Both the position numbers and the translations under genes were made by a program. The notes beneath the pieces are model-generated. The model was not told the origin of the DNA and did not search any database. It saw nothing but the letters and a program-made list of their open reading frames with translations. From NCBI RefSeq assembly GCF_007570935.1, contig NZ_VLLR01000001.1, positions 310,001 to 374,000 of the forward strand: a DNA stretch of 64,000 bases, in the 5' to 3' direction. The DNA is from Lactobacillus sp. LL6. GTDB taxonomy: Bacteria > Bacillota > Bacilli > Lactobacillales > Lactobacillaceae. Numbering within the stretch: the stretch's first letter is position 1; each line of letters starts with the position of its first letter. Positions 7,463 to 17,467 of the stretch are shown here, in pieces.

Positions 7463-8803
7463 TTATTCTTCACCTTTTACAACATGAACTGCTGGATTAT
7501 GAGGCTTTTCTACTTTAGAGATTACACCTTTTTCAACTAATTCTTCAATTTGATCGGCATCATAGCCAAGTGAAGTCAAGATTTCTTTGTTATTTTCACC
7601 AAGATCTGGTGCACGTTTATAAGTTGGCTTGTAGTTAGAGAAAGTAAATGGAAGACCAATAGTCTTGAATTTGCCACGATTGCCGCCCTGATCAATAGTT
7701 ACAATTGTACCATCACTATTTAAGTCAGGGTCATCTTCAAGTTCCTTCCAATCAAGCACTGGACCTACAGGAATTCCTTCAGCACCTAATTTCTTAGTTA
7801 ATTCAAATTTATCATAATTCTTAGTGTAAGATTCAATTAGTGGATAAAGTTCTTGCTTATGAAGCTGTCTATGTTGCCAATCGCTAAAGCGAGGATCTGT
7901 AGCCCATTCAGGGTGTCCCATAGTATTTGCGATGGTTTCCCAGCTCTTGTTGCTATTTTGAATAACAATATAAACATAAGCATTTGGATCGCTTTCCCAG
8001 CCTTTGGCCTTGTAGCACCAACCGATAACTTGACCGCCTTCTGTGTTTTCTGAACGAGGAATAGCTTTGCCCCATTTAAAGTTAGGGTAAACAGCATAGT
8101 GAGGAAGAGCGCCTAAATTATCAAGCATAATTTGGTCACGTAATTTGATACGGCAAAGATTTAATACAGCATCTTGCATTGATTGATATACGTAAGTTCC
8201 TTCACCAGTGCGTTCACGTTGCATTAATGCTGCCAAAATAGCAATTGTTAAGTGCATCCCAGAATTTGAGTCACCAAGAGCAGCTGCTGATTGAGTTGGA
8301 ACATTAAACTTTCCTTCATTCCATCCAGTTGAAGTAGCTGCACCACCAGCAGATTGAGCAACTGGTTCAAAGGCTTTAACATTAGCAAAACGTGAGCCTT
8401 GGTTAAAGCCCTTAAGCGAAGCCATAATTAAGCGTGGATTAAGTTCATGAACCTTATCCCAACCGTAACCGGCCTTTTTAGCAGCACCTGGTTTGATATT
8501 TTCAACAAAGATGTCAGCTTTTTTTAAAAGATCATACATGATTTTCTTACCTTCAGGAGCCTTAATATCCAAGGTAAGTGACTTTTTATTTGCATTAAGT
8601 TGTAAATAGTATAAACTCCATGAGTCTTTAATATCTAATAATTCGTTTCTAGTTGGGTCACCAGTATTAGTACGTTCAATTTTGATAACGTCCGCACCTA
8701 GCCATGCTAAAATTTGAGTACATGATGGACCAGATTGTACTTGAGTCCAGTCAACAACTTTAATCCCTTTTAAAGGTGCAAAATTACTTGTTTCTTCAGT
8801 CAT
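7463..8803 (-). CDS. frc: formyl-CoA:oxalate CoA-transferase-like class III CoA-transferase
   Basis: Class III (CaiB/BaiF) CoA-transferase of 446 residues, closest in architecture to formyl-CoA transferase, which passes CoA from formate to oxalate in the oxalate pathway. It begins PLKGIKVVDWTQVQSGP, contains the predicted catalytic Asp in ALGDSNSGMHL (about residue 178), and has the GGQVIGW region and C-terminal interlocking domain. It starts at ATG after an AAAGGAG site. In oxalate-degrading lactobacilli frc is paired with oxc (oxalyl-CoA decarboxylase); here a terminator follows immediately and no oxc is in the window, so an oxalate role is not secured. Confidence 0.88.
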   Translation of the reverse strand: MTEETSNFAPLKGIKVVDWTQVQSGPSCTQILAWLGADVIKIERTNTGDPTRNELLDIKDSWSLYYLQLNANKKSLTLDIKAPEGKKIMYDLLKKADIFVENIKPGAAKKAGYGWDKVHELNPRLIMASLKGFNQGSRFANVKAFEPVAQSAGGAATSTGWNEGKFNVPTQSAAALGDSNSGMHLTIAILAALMQRERTGEGTYVYQSMQDAVLNLCRIKLRDQIMLDNLGALPHYAVYPNFKWGKAIPRSENTEGGQVIGWCYKAKGWESDPNAYVYIVIQNSNKSWETIANTMGHPEWATDPRFSDWQHRQLHKQELYPLIESYTKNYDKFELTKKLGAEGIPVGPVLDWKELEDDPDLNSDGTIVTIDQGGNRGKFKTIGLPFTFSNYKPTYKRAPDLGENNKEILTSLGYDADQIEELVEKGVISKVEKPHNPAVHVVKGEE

Positions 8804-8874
8804 ATTTGACTCCTTTCAACTAGTTTTCTTCATTAAGTAGAAGATTTTTCACAGAAGAATATAGATACACTTTC

Positions 8875-8903
8875 TTTATAGCTTTTTTATCAAGAATTAG
8901 CAA
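8875..8903 (-). promoter_or_regulatory. frc: promoter of frc
   Basis: On the minus strand TTGCTA and TATAAA are 17 bases apart, about 70 bases before the frc start. Confidence 0.55.
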
Positions 8904-8965
8904 GTGAAATGGCTTACGTTATTAAAGATTCGACATAAGCATACAATATGTAGAAATTAATTTTG

Positions 8966-8974
8966 TAGTATAAT
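8966..8974 (+). promoter_or_regulatory. glyA: -10 element of glyA promoter
   Basis: A consensus TATAAT lies at 8969-8974, about 40 bases before the glyA start. No good -35 is visible 16-18 bases upstream. Confidence 0.45.
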
Positions 8975-9016
8975 TCTAATTAACAAGAAATTATAAGTAA
9001 CAGAAAGTGTGATTGT

Positions 9017-10252
9017 TTGAAATATGCACCAAAATCTCCCGTTTTATGGGATGCAATCAAAAAAGAAGAAAATCGTCAAGAAAATACTATCGAATTAATC
9101 GCTTCAGAAAATATTGTTTCAGATGCAGTTCGTGAAGCTCAAGGATCAGTTCTTACTAATAAATACGCAGAAGGCTACCCTGGCAAGCGTTATTATGGTG
9201 GATGTCAATATATTGATGAAGTTGAGCAATTAGCAATTGACTATGCTAAAAAGCTTTTTAATGCAAAATATGCTAACGTTCAGCCCCACTCTGGTTCACA
9301 AGCTAATATGGCAGTTTATAATGCGCTTTTAAAACCTGGAGACAAAATTCTAGGTATGGGCATGGATGCCGGCGGCCATTTAACTCATGGTTCTAAAGTT
9401 AACTTTTCTGGAAAAATTTTTAATTCTTACAGTTATGATCTGAATCCTGAAACAGAAGAACTAGATTATGAGGCAATCCGTAAAGTAGCACAAGAAGTTA
9501 AGCCACAATTGATTATTGCAGGAGCTTCTGCATATAGCCGAATTATTGATTGGGAAGCCTTTAGAGCAATTGCGGATGAAGTTGGAGCTTACTTAATGGT
9601 AGATATGGCTCATATTGCAGGACTTGTAGCAACTGGTGCTCATCCAAGTCCTGTACCAATTGCAGATGTTGTCACTACAACAACTCATAAGACTTTGCGT
9701 GGTCCACGTGGGGGGATGATTTTATCTAATAACTTAGAATTAGGTAAAAAGATTAATTCAGCCCTTTTCCCAGGTACTCAAGGGGGCCCGTTAGAACATG
9801 TTATCGCAGCTAAAGCACAAGCTTTTTATGAAGATTTACAACCAGAATTTACTACTTACATTGATCAAGTAGTTAAAAATGCTAAGGTAATGGCTGATGA
9901 GTTTAATAATAGTGAAAACATTCGAGTGGTATCAGGAGGAACTGATAACCATTTAATGATTATTGACATTACGGATACTGGTTTAACTGGAAAAGATGCA
10001 CAAAGTTTGCTTGACTCAGTTAATATCACCACTAATAAAGAATCAATTCCAAATGATAAGCGTTCACCATTTGTCACAAGTGGTCTTAGACTTGGCACAC
10101 CTGCTATTACTAGTCGCGGTTTTGATGAAGAAGATGCTCGCCAAGTGGCTGGTTTAATTAGTAAGATTTTAAATAATAGTGATAATCAAGATGTAATTGA
10201 TGAAGTTAAAAATGCTGTTAAAGAATTAACTGAGAAGCATCCAATTAACTAA
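9017..10252 (+). CDS. glyA: serine hydroxymethyltransferase
   Basis: PLP enzyme that interconverts serine and glycine and makes 5,10-methylene-tetrahydrofolate. The 411-residue protein has the N-terminal [13 protein letters not shown], the [16 protein letters not shown] segment and the PLP-binding Lys in [14 protein letters not shown]. It starts at TTG; this start gives a normal N-terminus ([13 protein letters not shown]) although the ribosome-binding site is weak (AGAAAGTG). It is a single-gene unit with its own terminator, divergent from frc. Confidence 0.96.
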   Translation: MKYAPKSPVLWDAIKKEENRQENTIELIASENIVSDAVREAQGSVLTNKYAEGYPGKRYYGGCQYIDEVEQLAIDYAKKLFNAKYANVQPHSGSQANMAVYNALLKPGDKILGMGMDAGGHLTHGSKVNFSGKIFNSYSYDLNPETEELDYEAIRKVAQEVKPQLIIAGASAYSRIIDWEAFRAIADEVGAYLMVDMAHIAGLVATGAHPSPVPIADVVTTTTHKTLRGPRGGMILSNNLELGKKINSALFPGTQGGPLEHVIAAKAQAFYEDLQPEFTTYIDQVVKNAKVMADEFNNSENIRVVSGGTDNHLMIIDITDTGLTGKDAQSLLDSVNITTNKESIPNDKRSPFVTSGLRLGTPAITSRGFDEEDARQVAGLISKILNNSDNQDVIDEVKNAVKELTEKHPIN

Positions 10253-10268
10253 AAATTAAATATTTTTT

Positions 10269-10309
10269 AATGCAGAATACATAAAGTCGTTGAGTGTTCT
10301 GCATTTTTT
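10269..10309 (+). terminator. terminator of glyA
   Basis: Inverted repeat tgcagaatac / gtgttctgca followed by T6. Confidence 0.85.
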
Positions 10310-10350
10310 AGTTAAAATATATATCTAAAAAGAATAGATAGGAATTAAGA

Positions 10351-11949
10351 ATGGAAAAACTAAAAAGACACAAAATCGGTCTATTTTCGGCCGTGATGCT
10401 TGCCTTAAATTCTTTGATTGGTTCTGGATGGTTATTTGGTGCAGGTTCCGCCTCCAAAATTGCCGGACCAGCAGCGATTATTTCGTGGATTTTAGGTGCA
10501 GTAATTATTATTTCAATTGCAATAACTTATATTGAATTAGGCTCAATGTTCCCGGAAAGTGGGGGAATGAGTCGCTATGCTCAATATAGCCATGGACCTT
10601 TATTAGGTTTTATTGCTGCATGGGCGAATTGGATTTCCTTGGTAACGCTAGTTCCAATGGAAGCAGTAGCTGCTGTTCAGTATATGTCTAGCTGGCCATG
10701 GGAGTGGGCAAATTGGACGCGCCATTTTATGAAAAATGGTGATATTACAACTCAAGGACTCTTAGTTGTATTTTTATTTATGGTGATTTTTACACTGATT
10801 AATTACTGGTCAGTTAAAATCATGACAAGATTTACTAATTTAATCTCTATTTTTAAGATTTTGCTTCCAACTTTAACAATTGTAGTTTTGATGTGCAGCG
10901 GATTTCATGCATCAAATTTCGGAACTAATATCCATGAATTCATGCCATATGGAAGTCGGTCAATTTTTGAAGCGACATCAGTTTCAGGAATTATTATGTC
11001 TTATGATGCTTTTCAAACTGTGATCAATATGGGAGGAGAACTTCAAAATCCACGTAAGAACATTGTACGCGGAGTACTGATTTCAATGTTGATTACTGCG
11101 GCAATTTATGTAATGCTTCAAGTTACTTTTATTGGAGCAATTGAACCATCTACGTTAGCTAAAGTTGGTTGGCATGGAATTGATTTTACTTCTCCATTTG
11201 CAGATATTGCGATAATTTTGGGTATTAATTGGCTTGTTATTTTGCTTTATCTTGATGCATTTGTTTCACCATTTGGAACAGGAGTTGCCTTTGTAGCAAC
11301 TGCATCTAGAGCCTTAGCTGCTATGACTCATACTAAGCACCTTCCTAATTGGCTGGGCCGACTTAATCGTAAGTATTTGATTCCGCGAACTGCAATGATT
11401 GCTGACTTGGTTTTAGCTATTATTTTGGTTAGTGTATTTAGAAATTGGAACTTGTTAGCAACAGTAATTGCGGCTTCAACTTTGATTGCCTATTTAACAG
11501 GACCAGTAACTGTAATTGCCTTAAGAAAAATTAGGCCTGATCTAAATCGCCCATTTAAGCCTGCTTATATGAAATGGCTTGCTCCATTTGCTTTTGTTCT
11601 TACTAGCTTAGCAATTTATTGGTCAATGTGGCCAACTACTATTGAAGTTATTTTTGTAATTGCATTAGGACTTCCTGTTTATATTTATTATGAAGTAAAA
11701 TATCAGCACTCTGATTTAAAATCTCAACTCAAACATTCATGGTGGATAATTATTTACTTAGTATTTATGTCAATTATTTCATATTTAGGAAGTGAAGGTT
11801 TTGGAGGACAAAACTTTATCAAATATCCATTTGATTTTGTAATAATTATTATTGCCTCTCTTATCTTTTATTATTGGGGGATAAATACCAGTATGAAGGA
11901 TATTGATCCATATGCTGAAAAAATTAATGAAAAAACGTTAGAAGAATAA
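10351..11949 (+). CDS. amino-acid permease, APC superfamily
   Basis: Predicted secondary amino-acid transporter in the cytoplasmic membrane. The 532-residue protein has about 12-14 hydrophobic segments and the APC helix 1 motif NSLIGSGWLFGAGSASKIAG, followed by GAVIIISIAITYIELGSMFPESGG in helix 2. The loop GGELQNPRKNIVRG is typical of APC amino-acid permeases. I cannot predict the substrate. It has an AGGAA site upstream, is preceded by the glyA terminator and has its own terminator, so it is probably monocistronic. Confidence 0.9.
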   Translation: MEKLKRHKIGLFSAVMLALNSLIGSGWLFGAGSASKIAGPAAIISWILGAVIIISIAITYIELGSMFPESGGMSRYAQYSHGPLLGFIAAWANWISLVTLVPMEAVAAVQYMSSWPWEWANWTRHFMKNGDITTQGLLVVFLFMVIFTLINYWSVKIMTRFTNLISIFKILLPTLTIVVLMCSGFHASNFGTNIHEFMPYGSRSIFEATSVSGIIMSYDAFQTVINMGGELQNPRKNIVRGVLISMLITAAIYVMLQVTFIGAIEPSTLAKVGWHGIDFTSPFADIAIILGINWLVILLYLDAFVSPFGTGVAFVATASRALAAMTHTKHLPNWLGRLNRKYLIPRTAMIADLVLAIILVSVFRNWNLLATVIAASTLIAYLTGPVTVIALRKIRPDLNRPFKPAYMKWLAPFAFVLTSLAIYWSMWPTTIEVIFVIALGLPVYIYYEVKYQHSDLKSQLKHSWWIIIYLVFMSIISYLGSEGFGGQNFIKYPFDFVIIIIASLIFYYWGINTSMKDIDPYAEKINEKTLEE

Positions 11950-11952
11950 AGT

Positions 11953-11983
11953 GAACGCTCTGCTAAGAAGCAGAGCGTTTTTG
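11953..11983 (+). terminator. terminator of the amino-acid permease gene
   Basis: Perfect stem aacgctctgct / agcagagcgtt with a 4-nt loop and T5. Confidence 0.92.
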
Positions 11984-12007
11984 GTACCGTTAACAATCAA
12001 ACCCATA

Positions 12008-12036
12008 TTGTAAAGCGGTTACATTTATTTAATAAT
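12008..12036 (+). promoter_or_regulatory. dexB: dexB promoter with palindromic operator
   Basis: TTGTAA (12008-12013) and AATAAT (12031-12036) are 17 bases apart. Overlapping the -35 is the palindrome TGTAA-AGCGG-TTACA (12009-12023), which looks like a LacI/GalR-family site. It resembles a cre site but has one extra base, so CcpA control is uncertain. Confidence 0.5.
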
Positions 12037-12067
12037 AATGATAAATAAAAAAATGGAGGCAAGTTTT

Positions 12068-13687
12068 ATGACAGCTTGGTGGAAAAATGCAGTAGTTTAT
12101 CAGGTTTATCCTAAGTCGTTTCAAGATTCTAATGGTGATGGAATAGGAGATATAAAAGGAATCACTTCACGATTAGATTATTTAGCCAAACTAGGAATTG
12201 ATGCTATTTGGCTTTCTCCAGTTTATAAATCACCTGGAATTGACAATGGCTATGATATTTCAGATTATGAAGAAATTGATCCACAATATGGAACTATGGA
12301 AGATATGGATGAATTAATTCAAGAAGCTAAGAAACGTAATATTAGAATTGTGATGGATTTAGTTGTTAATCATACTTCTGATAAGCATAAATGGTTTATT
12401 GAAAGCAGAAAAAGTAAAGATAACCCATATCGTGACTACTATATTTGGCGCGATCCCGTTGAAGGGCATGAACCAAATGAATTAACTTCAGCTTTTTCAG
12501 GGTCGGCATGGAAATTTGATAAAAAAACTGGACAGTATTATTTACACTTTTTTGCTGATCAGCAACCAGATTTAAATTGGAAAAATCCTGAATTGCGCCA
12601 AAAAATTTATGATATGATGAATTTTTGGATCAATAAGGGTATTGGTGGCTTTAGAATGGATGTTATCGAGTTGATTGGGAAAGACCCTGACAAAATGATT
12701 CGAGAAAATGGCCCCATGCTTCATCCATATTTAAAGGAAATGAACGAACATACTTTTAATGGCAAAGATTTAATGACAGTTGGTGAAACTTGGAATGCAA
12801 CTCCGGCAATTGCTGAAGAATATTCTGATCCAGCTAGAAAAGAATTATCAATGGTTTTTCAATTTGAAAATCAATCATTAGACCAACAAGCCGGAAAAGA
12901 GAAATGGTACTTGCGTAAGTTAGATTTAGGAGAACTTAAAAAGGTTTTAGTTAAATGGCAAACTCAGATTGATTTTAATCATGCTTGGAATAGCTTATTC
13001 TGGGAAAATCATGATATTCCTCGTGTTATCTCACGTTGGGGTAACGATAAGGAATATCGTGTGCAATCTGCTAAAATGTTTGCAATTGTTCTTCATATGA
13101 TGCATGGTACGCCTTATATTTATAATGGAGAAGAAATTGGAATGACTAATTGCCCCGTTAAAAATATTAATGAGGTAGAAGATATTGAAAGTATCAATAT
13201 GTATCATGAACGTTTGCAAAAAGGATATAGCAAAAATGAGTTACTTCGCAGTATTAATACTAAGGGGCGTGACAATGCTAGAACACCGATGCAATGGTCA
13301 AATAAAGAAAATTCAGGCTTTACTGAAGGAACCCCATGGCTGCATGTAAATCCAAATTACCAAAATATTAATGTACAAGCAGCTTTGGGTGATCCGGATT
13401 CTATTTTTTATACCTATCAAAAATTAATTAAATTACGTCATGAAAATCCAATTGTTGTAGATGGCGATTTTAAATTAATAAAAAATACTGGAGATAATAT
13501 TTTGGCTTACTATCGAATTTTAGGGAATGAAAAATGGTTAGTAGTTGCTAATTTATCTGAAAACAAAGAACAATTATCTCTAGAAGATGAATTGCAGAAA
13601 GTTTTAATTAGTAATTATCCTCCAAAATCAAACTTAAAGAATATGACGCTAGAGCCATATGAAGCCTTTAGTGCAATTGTAAAATAA
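12068..13687 (+). CDS. dexB: glucan 1,6-alpha-glucosidase (GH13 subfamily 31)
   Basis: Cytoplasmic exo-glucosidase that releases glucose from alpha-1,6-linked isomalto-oligosaccharides. The GH13 catalytic residues are visible: Asp in GGFRMDVIE, Glu in TVGETW and Asp in ENHDIPR. The Val after the nucleophile Asp is the residue associated with alpha-1,6 over alpha-1,4 specificity in this subfamily. Segments such as MMNFWINKGIGGFRMDVI and KELSMVFQFE closely resemble streptococcal DexB. The start is ATG 12068 (GGAGG eight bases upstream; 539 residues); the earlier in-frame ATG would include that site. No transporter lies beside it. An oligo-1,6-glucosidase annotation (malL) is the alternative. 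Confidence 0.88.
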   Translation: MTAWWKNAVVYQVYPKSFQDSNGDGIGDIKGITSRLDYLAKLGIDAIWLSPVYKSPGIDNGYDISDYEEIDPQYGTMEDMDELIQEAKKRNIRIVMDLVVNHTSDKHKWFIESRKSKDNPYRDYYIWRDPVEGHEPNELTSAFSGSAWKFDKKTGQYYLHFFADQQPDLNWKNPELRQKIYDMMNFWINKGIGGFRMDVIELIGKDPDKMIRENGPMLHPYLKEMNEHTFNGKDLMTVGETWNATPAIAEEYSDPARKELSMVFQFENQSLDQQAGKEKWYLRKLDLGELKKVLVKWQTQIDFNHAWNSLFWENHDIPRVISRWGNDKEYRVQSAKMFAIVLHMMHGTPYIYNGEEIGMTNCPVKNINEVEDIESINMYHERLQKGYSKNELLRSINTKGRDNARTPMQWSNKENSGFTEGTPWLHVNPNYQNINVQAALGDPDSIFYTYQKLIKLRHENPIVVDGDFKLIKNTGDNILAYYRILGNEKWLVVANLSENKEQLSLEDELQKVLISNYPPKSNLKNMTLEPYEAFSAIVK

Positions 13688-13690
13688 CTA

Positions 13691-13719
13691 TTGAAAAAAT
13701 CTCTTTAAGATGGTATCCT
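13691..13719 (+). promoter_or_regulatory. rpmE2: promoter of rpmE2
   Basis: TTGAAA and TATCCT are 17 bases apart. The following leader has a palindrome TTAATCGATTAA and a hairpin ATGGTC/GACCAT (13744-13763) just before the ribosome-binding site. Confidence 0.5.
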
Positions 13720-13782
13720 AGTCTACGTTAATCGATTAATCTATGGTCTATTAGATGACCATGGCAAAAGGAGTAAATAATT

Positions 13783-14028
13783 ATGAAACAAGGTATTCAT
13801 CCAGAATTTCAAAAAGTTGTATTTATGGACTCAGCTACTGGCGCTAAGTTTTTAGCTGGTTCAACTATGACATCAGACGAAACTGTAGATTACGAAGGCG
13901 AAACTTACCCATTAGTTCGTGTTGAAGTTTCTTCAGATTCACACCCATTCTACACTGGTAAGCAAAAGTTTGCTCAAGCAGATGGTCGAATCGAAAAGTT
14001 CAACAAGAAGTACGGTTTGAAGAAGTAA
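13783..14028 (+). CDS. rpmE2: 50S ribosomal protein L31, type B
   Basis: Large-subunit protein bridging to the small subunit. The 81-residue sequence begins [16 protein letters not shown] and contains [14 protein letters not shown], as in L31. It has no Cys residues, so it is the zinc-independent type B form. It has its own promoter and terminator. Confidence 0.95.
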   Translation: MKQGIHPEFQKVVFMDSATGAKFLAGSTMTSDETVDYEGETYPLVRVEVSSDSHPFYTGKQKFAQADGRIEKFNKKYGLKK

Positions 14029-14043
14029 AGCCTTTATCTGGTG

Positions 14044-14074
14044 GAAGCAGTCCCATTGGGGGCTGCTTCTTTTT
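14044..14074 (+). terminator. terminator of rpmE2
   Basis: Stem gaagcagtccc / ggggctgcttc with a short loop followed by T5. Confidence 0.9.
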
Positions 14075-14088
14075 AGTTTGAAAATTAT

Positions 14089-14117
14089 TTGGCATAATGC
14101 CTAAAAGAACGTATAAT
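14089..14117 (+). promoter_or_regulatory. murF: promoter of murF
   Basis: TTGGCA and consensus TATAAT with a 17-base spacer, about 40 bases before the murF start. Confidence 0.75.
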
Positions 14118-14158
14118 TATTTCGTGTGTAAATTATGTTTTATGGGAGTAAAAATCAA

Positions 14159-15526
14159 ATGAAGATGCAACTGGCAGAAATAGCCAAAGCTTTAAACACA
14201 ACTTGTGAAGGTGACGAAGATACAATTATTACTTCTGTTGCCTTTGACTCCAGAAAAATCACTGACGGCGGTCTTTTTGTACCGCTTGAAGGAGATCGTG
14301 ATGGACATGACTTTGTACAAAGCGCAATCAGTAATGGTGCTAGTGCAAGTTTATGGAAAAAAGGTCACCCTGATAAACCAGAAGGGATTGCCCTTCTTGA
14401 AGTAGATGATCCGTTAACTGCGATGCAAGAATTAGCACGCTATTATTTGCGTAAGGTTAATCCAACTGTAGTTGGTATTACTGGATCTAATGGTAAGACA
14501 ACTACTAAAGACATGACTTCTGCAGTATTATCTAAGCGTTTCAATGTTCATAAGACACAAGCCAATTTTAATAATGAAATTGGTGTTCCAATGACAATTT
14601 TAGAAATGAAACCAAATACTGAAATTTTGGTTCTTGAAATGGGCATGGACCGTCCTGGTCAATTACATCATTTAAGTGAATTAACTCATCCTGATGTAAC
14701 TGTAATTACCATGATTGGTGAAGCGCATATTGAATTTTTTGGTAATCGCGATAAGATTGCAGATGCTAAAATGGAAATTACTGACTTTTTACGTGAAGAT
14801 GGTGAATTTATCTTTAATGGAGATGAACCACTTCTTCGCGCTCGTGCAGAGAAGTTAGATCAAGCAAAATCAACCTTCGGTTTTAAAGAAGATGATACTG
14901 TATATGCAACTAGCTTTAAGAGTTATAAACGTCATGCTACATTTACAGTTAACAATTCTGACCAAAAGTTTTCTATTCCAATGATTGGTAAGCACAATGT
15001 TTCAAATGCGATGGCAGCTATTAGTGTAGGACGTCATTTTGGTGAAAGCGATGAAGAGATTGCATCCTCGCTTTCCAGTTTTACTCCAACTGCTAATAGA
15101 ATGGAATGGGAAAAAGGCGATGTTGGTGAAGATATTATGAGTGATATTTATAATTCTAATCCAACAGCAGTACGTGCTGTAATTAGTAGTTTTGGTCAAA
15201 TTGAAGTAGCTGAAAATAGCCGTAGAATTGCTGTTTTAGCAGATATGCTTGAGCTTGGAGATGAAAGTGCAGATCTTCATAGAGATTTAAGTGATGCATT
15301 TGACCCAGAGGTAATTCATGAAGTTTACCTTTACGGCGCAGAGATGAAAAACTTAGCAGAAGCTTTAAAAGATAAATACACACCACAAACTCTGCACTAT
15401 TATAGTGAAGATCAGATGCAAAAAATGATTTCTGATCTTAAAGACGATATTAAGCCGGACGATATTGTAGTATTAAAGGGGTCACATGGGATGCACCTAG
15501 AAAAAGTAGTAGACCGGCTCAGATAG
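14159..15526 (+). CDS. murF: UDP-N-acetylmuramoyl-tripeptide--D-alanyl-D-alanine ligase
   Basis: Last cytoplasmic Mur ligase; adds D-Ala-D-Ala to UDP-MurNAc-tripeptide for peptidoglycan. It has the N-terminal MurF domain (VAFDSRKITDGGLFVPLEGDRDG in parts), the ATP site GITGSNGKTTTKD near residue 105, the conserved ANFNNEIGVP segment and the C-terminal LKGSHGMHLE. The start is ATG 14159 with GGGAG ten bases upstream, giving 455 residues; an in-frame ATG further upstream has no proper site. It is followed, with its stop overlapping the next Shine-Dalgarno, by the cshA-type helicase. alr downstream supplies the D-alanine. Confidence 0.95.
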   Translation: MKMQLAEIAKALNTTCEGDEDTIITSVAFDSRKITDGGLFVPLEGDRDGHDFVQSAISNGASASLWKKGHPDKPEGIALLEVDDPLTAMQELARYYLRKVNPTVVGITGSNGKTTTKDMTSAVLSKRFNVHKTQANFNNEIGVPMTILEMKPNTEILVLEMGMDRPGQLHHLSELTHPDVTVITMIGEAHIEFFGNRDKIADAKMEITDFLREDGEFIFNGDEPLLRARAEKLDQAKSTFGFKEDDTVYATSFKSYKRHATFTVNNSDQKFSIPMIGKHNVSNAMAAISVGRHFGESDEEIASSLSSFTPTANRMEWEKGDVGEDIMSDIYNSNPTAVRAVISSFGQIEVAENSRRIAVLADMLELGDESADLHRDLSDAFDPEVIHEVYLYGAEMKNLAEALKDKYTPQTLHYYSEDQMQKMISDLKDDIKPDDIVVLKGSHGMHLEKVVDRLR

Positions 15527-15535
15527 GAGAATTTA

Positions 15536-17032
15536 GTGAAATTTTCGGAATTAGGATTAAATGATGCGCTGTTAAAAGCAATTAAACGTTCAGGCTTTGA
15601 AGAAGCCACACCAATTCAGGAGCAAACTATTCCGCTTGCCTTGCAAGGTAAGGATGTAATTGGTCAAGCACAAACCGGGACCGGTAAGACGGCTGCATTT
15701 GGTTTACCAATTTTACAAAATATTGATAAAAAAGAAAAAGCAATTCAAGCAGTTATTATTGAACCAACTCGTGAATTAGCTATTCAAACTCAAGAGGAGC
15801 TTTTCCGTTTAGGACGCGATGAAAAAGCGCGTGTTCAAGTAGTATATGGTGGAGCAGACATTGGTCGTCAAATTCGCTCACTTAAAAATCATGTACCAGC
15901 AATTCTTGTAGGAACACCAGGACGTCTTTTAGACCACTTAAAGAGAAAGACTATTAAGCTTGATGATGTTAAAACTATTGTCTTAGATGAAGCTGATGAA
16001 ATGCTTGACATGGGCTTTATCCAAGATATTGAAAGCATTTTGACTTATGCAAATAATCGTAGCCAAACACTGCTTTTCAGTGCGACAATGCCAAAGCAGA
16101 TTTTGCGTATTGGCGAAAAGTTTATGCATGATCCAGAAATCGTAAAAATTAAAGCCAAGGAATTAACTGCGGACTTAATTGATCAGTACTTTGTTCGTGC
16201 CAAAGAAGCTGAAAAATTTGACATCATGTGCCGTTTAATTGATGTTCAAAATCCAGATTTAGCTGTTGTTTTTGGACGTACTAAGCGTAGAGTTGATGAA
16301 TTAACTCGCGGTCTTCAAGCTCGTGGCTATAATGCTGCAGGAATTCATGGAGATTTGTCACAAGCTCGTAGAATGAGCGTGCTTAAGCGTTTCCGTGAAG
16401 GTAAACTTGATATCTTAGTCGCAACTGATGTAGCTGCACGTGGTCTTGATATTTCAGGAGTAACGCACGTTTACAACTATGATATTCCACAAGATCCAGA
16501 TTCATATGTTCACCGTATTGGTCGTACTGGTCGTGCTGGACAAAATGGTATGTCAGTAACTTTTGTAACTCCAAACGAAATTGGTTACATGAGAACAATT
16601 GAACAATTGACCAAGAAGAAGATGTCACCTCTTCGTCCACCAACAGATGATCAGGCTTTAGAAGGTCAACTTAAGCAAGCTAAGTCTCAAATTGAAGAAC
16701 TTTTGAAAGGTGATTTGGCTAAATATGAAAAAGAAGCTAATGAACTTCTTCAAAATTACTCAGAACTTGACTTAGTTGCAGCATTCTTAAAGAACCTTTC
16801 AAAAGATTCAACAGAAATCAAAGTTAAGATTACTCCAGAAAAACCACTTCCATATAAAGGAAATGGTAGACGAGGACGTGGTCATGGAAGAGGTCGCGGA
16901 GGCAATCGCCGAGGTTCTTTCCACGGTAATCATCGCCGTCGAAGCAATTACCGCAATAACCATCAAGGTAATCAAACTCGCAAGGGTCGCGCAAACGGTC
17001 ATGAATTTGTGATCAAAAATAAAAAAGATTAA
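15536..17032 (+). CDS. cshA: DEAD-box RNA helicase, CshA type
   Basis: ATP-dependent RNA helicase for ribosome assembly, RNA turnover and cold adaptation. The core shows the Q motif ([14 protein letters not shown]), motif I AQTGTGKT near residue 44, PTRELA, DEAD in VLDEADEML near 147, SAT and [10 protein letters not shown] near 325. The C-terminal tail from about residue 440 is very basic, rich in Arg/Gly/Asn ([14 protein letters not shown]), as in CshA. It starts at GTG with AGGAG overlapping the murF stop, so murF and cshA are cotranscribed. Confidence 0.94.
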   Translation: MKFSELGLNDALLKAIKRSGFEEATPIQEQTIPLALQGKDVIGQAQTGTGKTAAFGLPILQNIDKKEKAIQAVIIEPTRELAIQTQEELFRLGRDEKARVQVVYGGADIGRQIRSLKNHVPAILVGTPGRLLDHLKRKTIKLDDVKTIVLDEADEMLDMGFIQDIESILTYANNRSQTLLFSATMPKQILRIGEKFMHDPEIVKIKAKELTADLIDQYFVRAKEAEKFDIMCRLIDVQNPDLAVVFGRTKRRVDELTRGLQARGYNAAGIHGDLSQARRMSVLKRFREGKLDILVATDVAARGLDISGVTHVYNYDIPQDPDSYVHRIGRTGRAGQNGMSVTFVTPNEIGYMRTIEQLTKKKMSPLRPPTDDQALEGQLKQAKSQIEELLKGDLAKYEKEANELLQNYSELDLVAAFLKNLSKDSTEIKVKITPEKPLPYKGNGRRGRGHGRGRGGNRRGSFHGNHRRRSNYRNNHQGNQTRKGRANGHEFVIKNKKD

Positions 17033-17036
17033 TAAA

Positions 17037-17072
17037 CAAAAATGAGTTGTAATAGTTGCAACTCATTTTTTG
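17037..17072 (+). terminator. terminator of murF-cshA
   Basis: Stem aaaaatgagttg / caactcattttt with a short loop and T6. Confidence 0.9.
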
Positions 17073-17104
17073 TATTATAATTAAAAAATGTGTGAGGTGA
17101 AATT

Positions 17105-17467
17105 ATGATTAAAGGTGTAGGCGTTGATTCAATCGAAGTAGAACGTGTCAAAAAAATCGTCGAAAAAGGCGATAGCTTTGCCAAAAAAGTTTTAACTGAA
17201 AAAGAATTTGCTCAATATCAAAAAATGAAGGGTAAAAGAAAAGTTGAATATCTTGGCGGACGTTTTTCACTGAAGGAATCATTTTCTAAAGCGATGGGAA
17301 CCGGTCTTGGAAAAGAGGTCGGTTTTCAAGATGTTGAAACGCTCTGGGATGAACTAGGTCATCCAGTGATGACTTCAACTAAGTACTCTGGAAATATCTT
17401 TCCAAGTATCACACATGATAACCATGAAATTATTACATTTGTAGTTTTGGAGGACATTGATAAATGA
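17105..17467 (+). CDS. acpS: holo-[acyl-carrier-protein] synthase
   Basis: Transfers phosphopantetheine from CoA to acyl-carrier protein in fatty-acid synthesis. The 120-residue protein has the AcpS N-terminus ([16 protein letters not shown], with the metal-binding Asp) and the [18 protein letters not shown] motif with its Glu. It overlaps alr by four bases (ATGA), the usual acpS-alr pair in Firmicutes. Confidence 0.95.
   Translation: MIKGVGVDSIEVERVKKIVEKGDSFAKKVLTEKEFAQYQKMKGKRKVEYLGGRFSLKESFSKAMGTGLGKEVGFQDVETLWDELGHPVMTSTKYSGNIFPSITHDNHEIITFVVLEDIDK

Noticed and set aside
13727-13738. Perfect palindrome TTAATCGATTAA before rpmE2
   Set aside because: Short, AT-rich and with no matching copy I can find; expected by chance in this composition.
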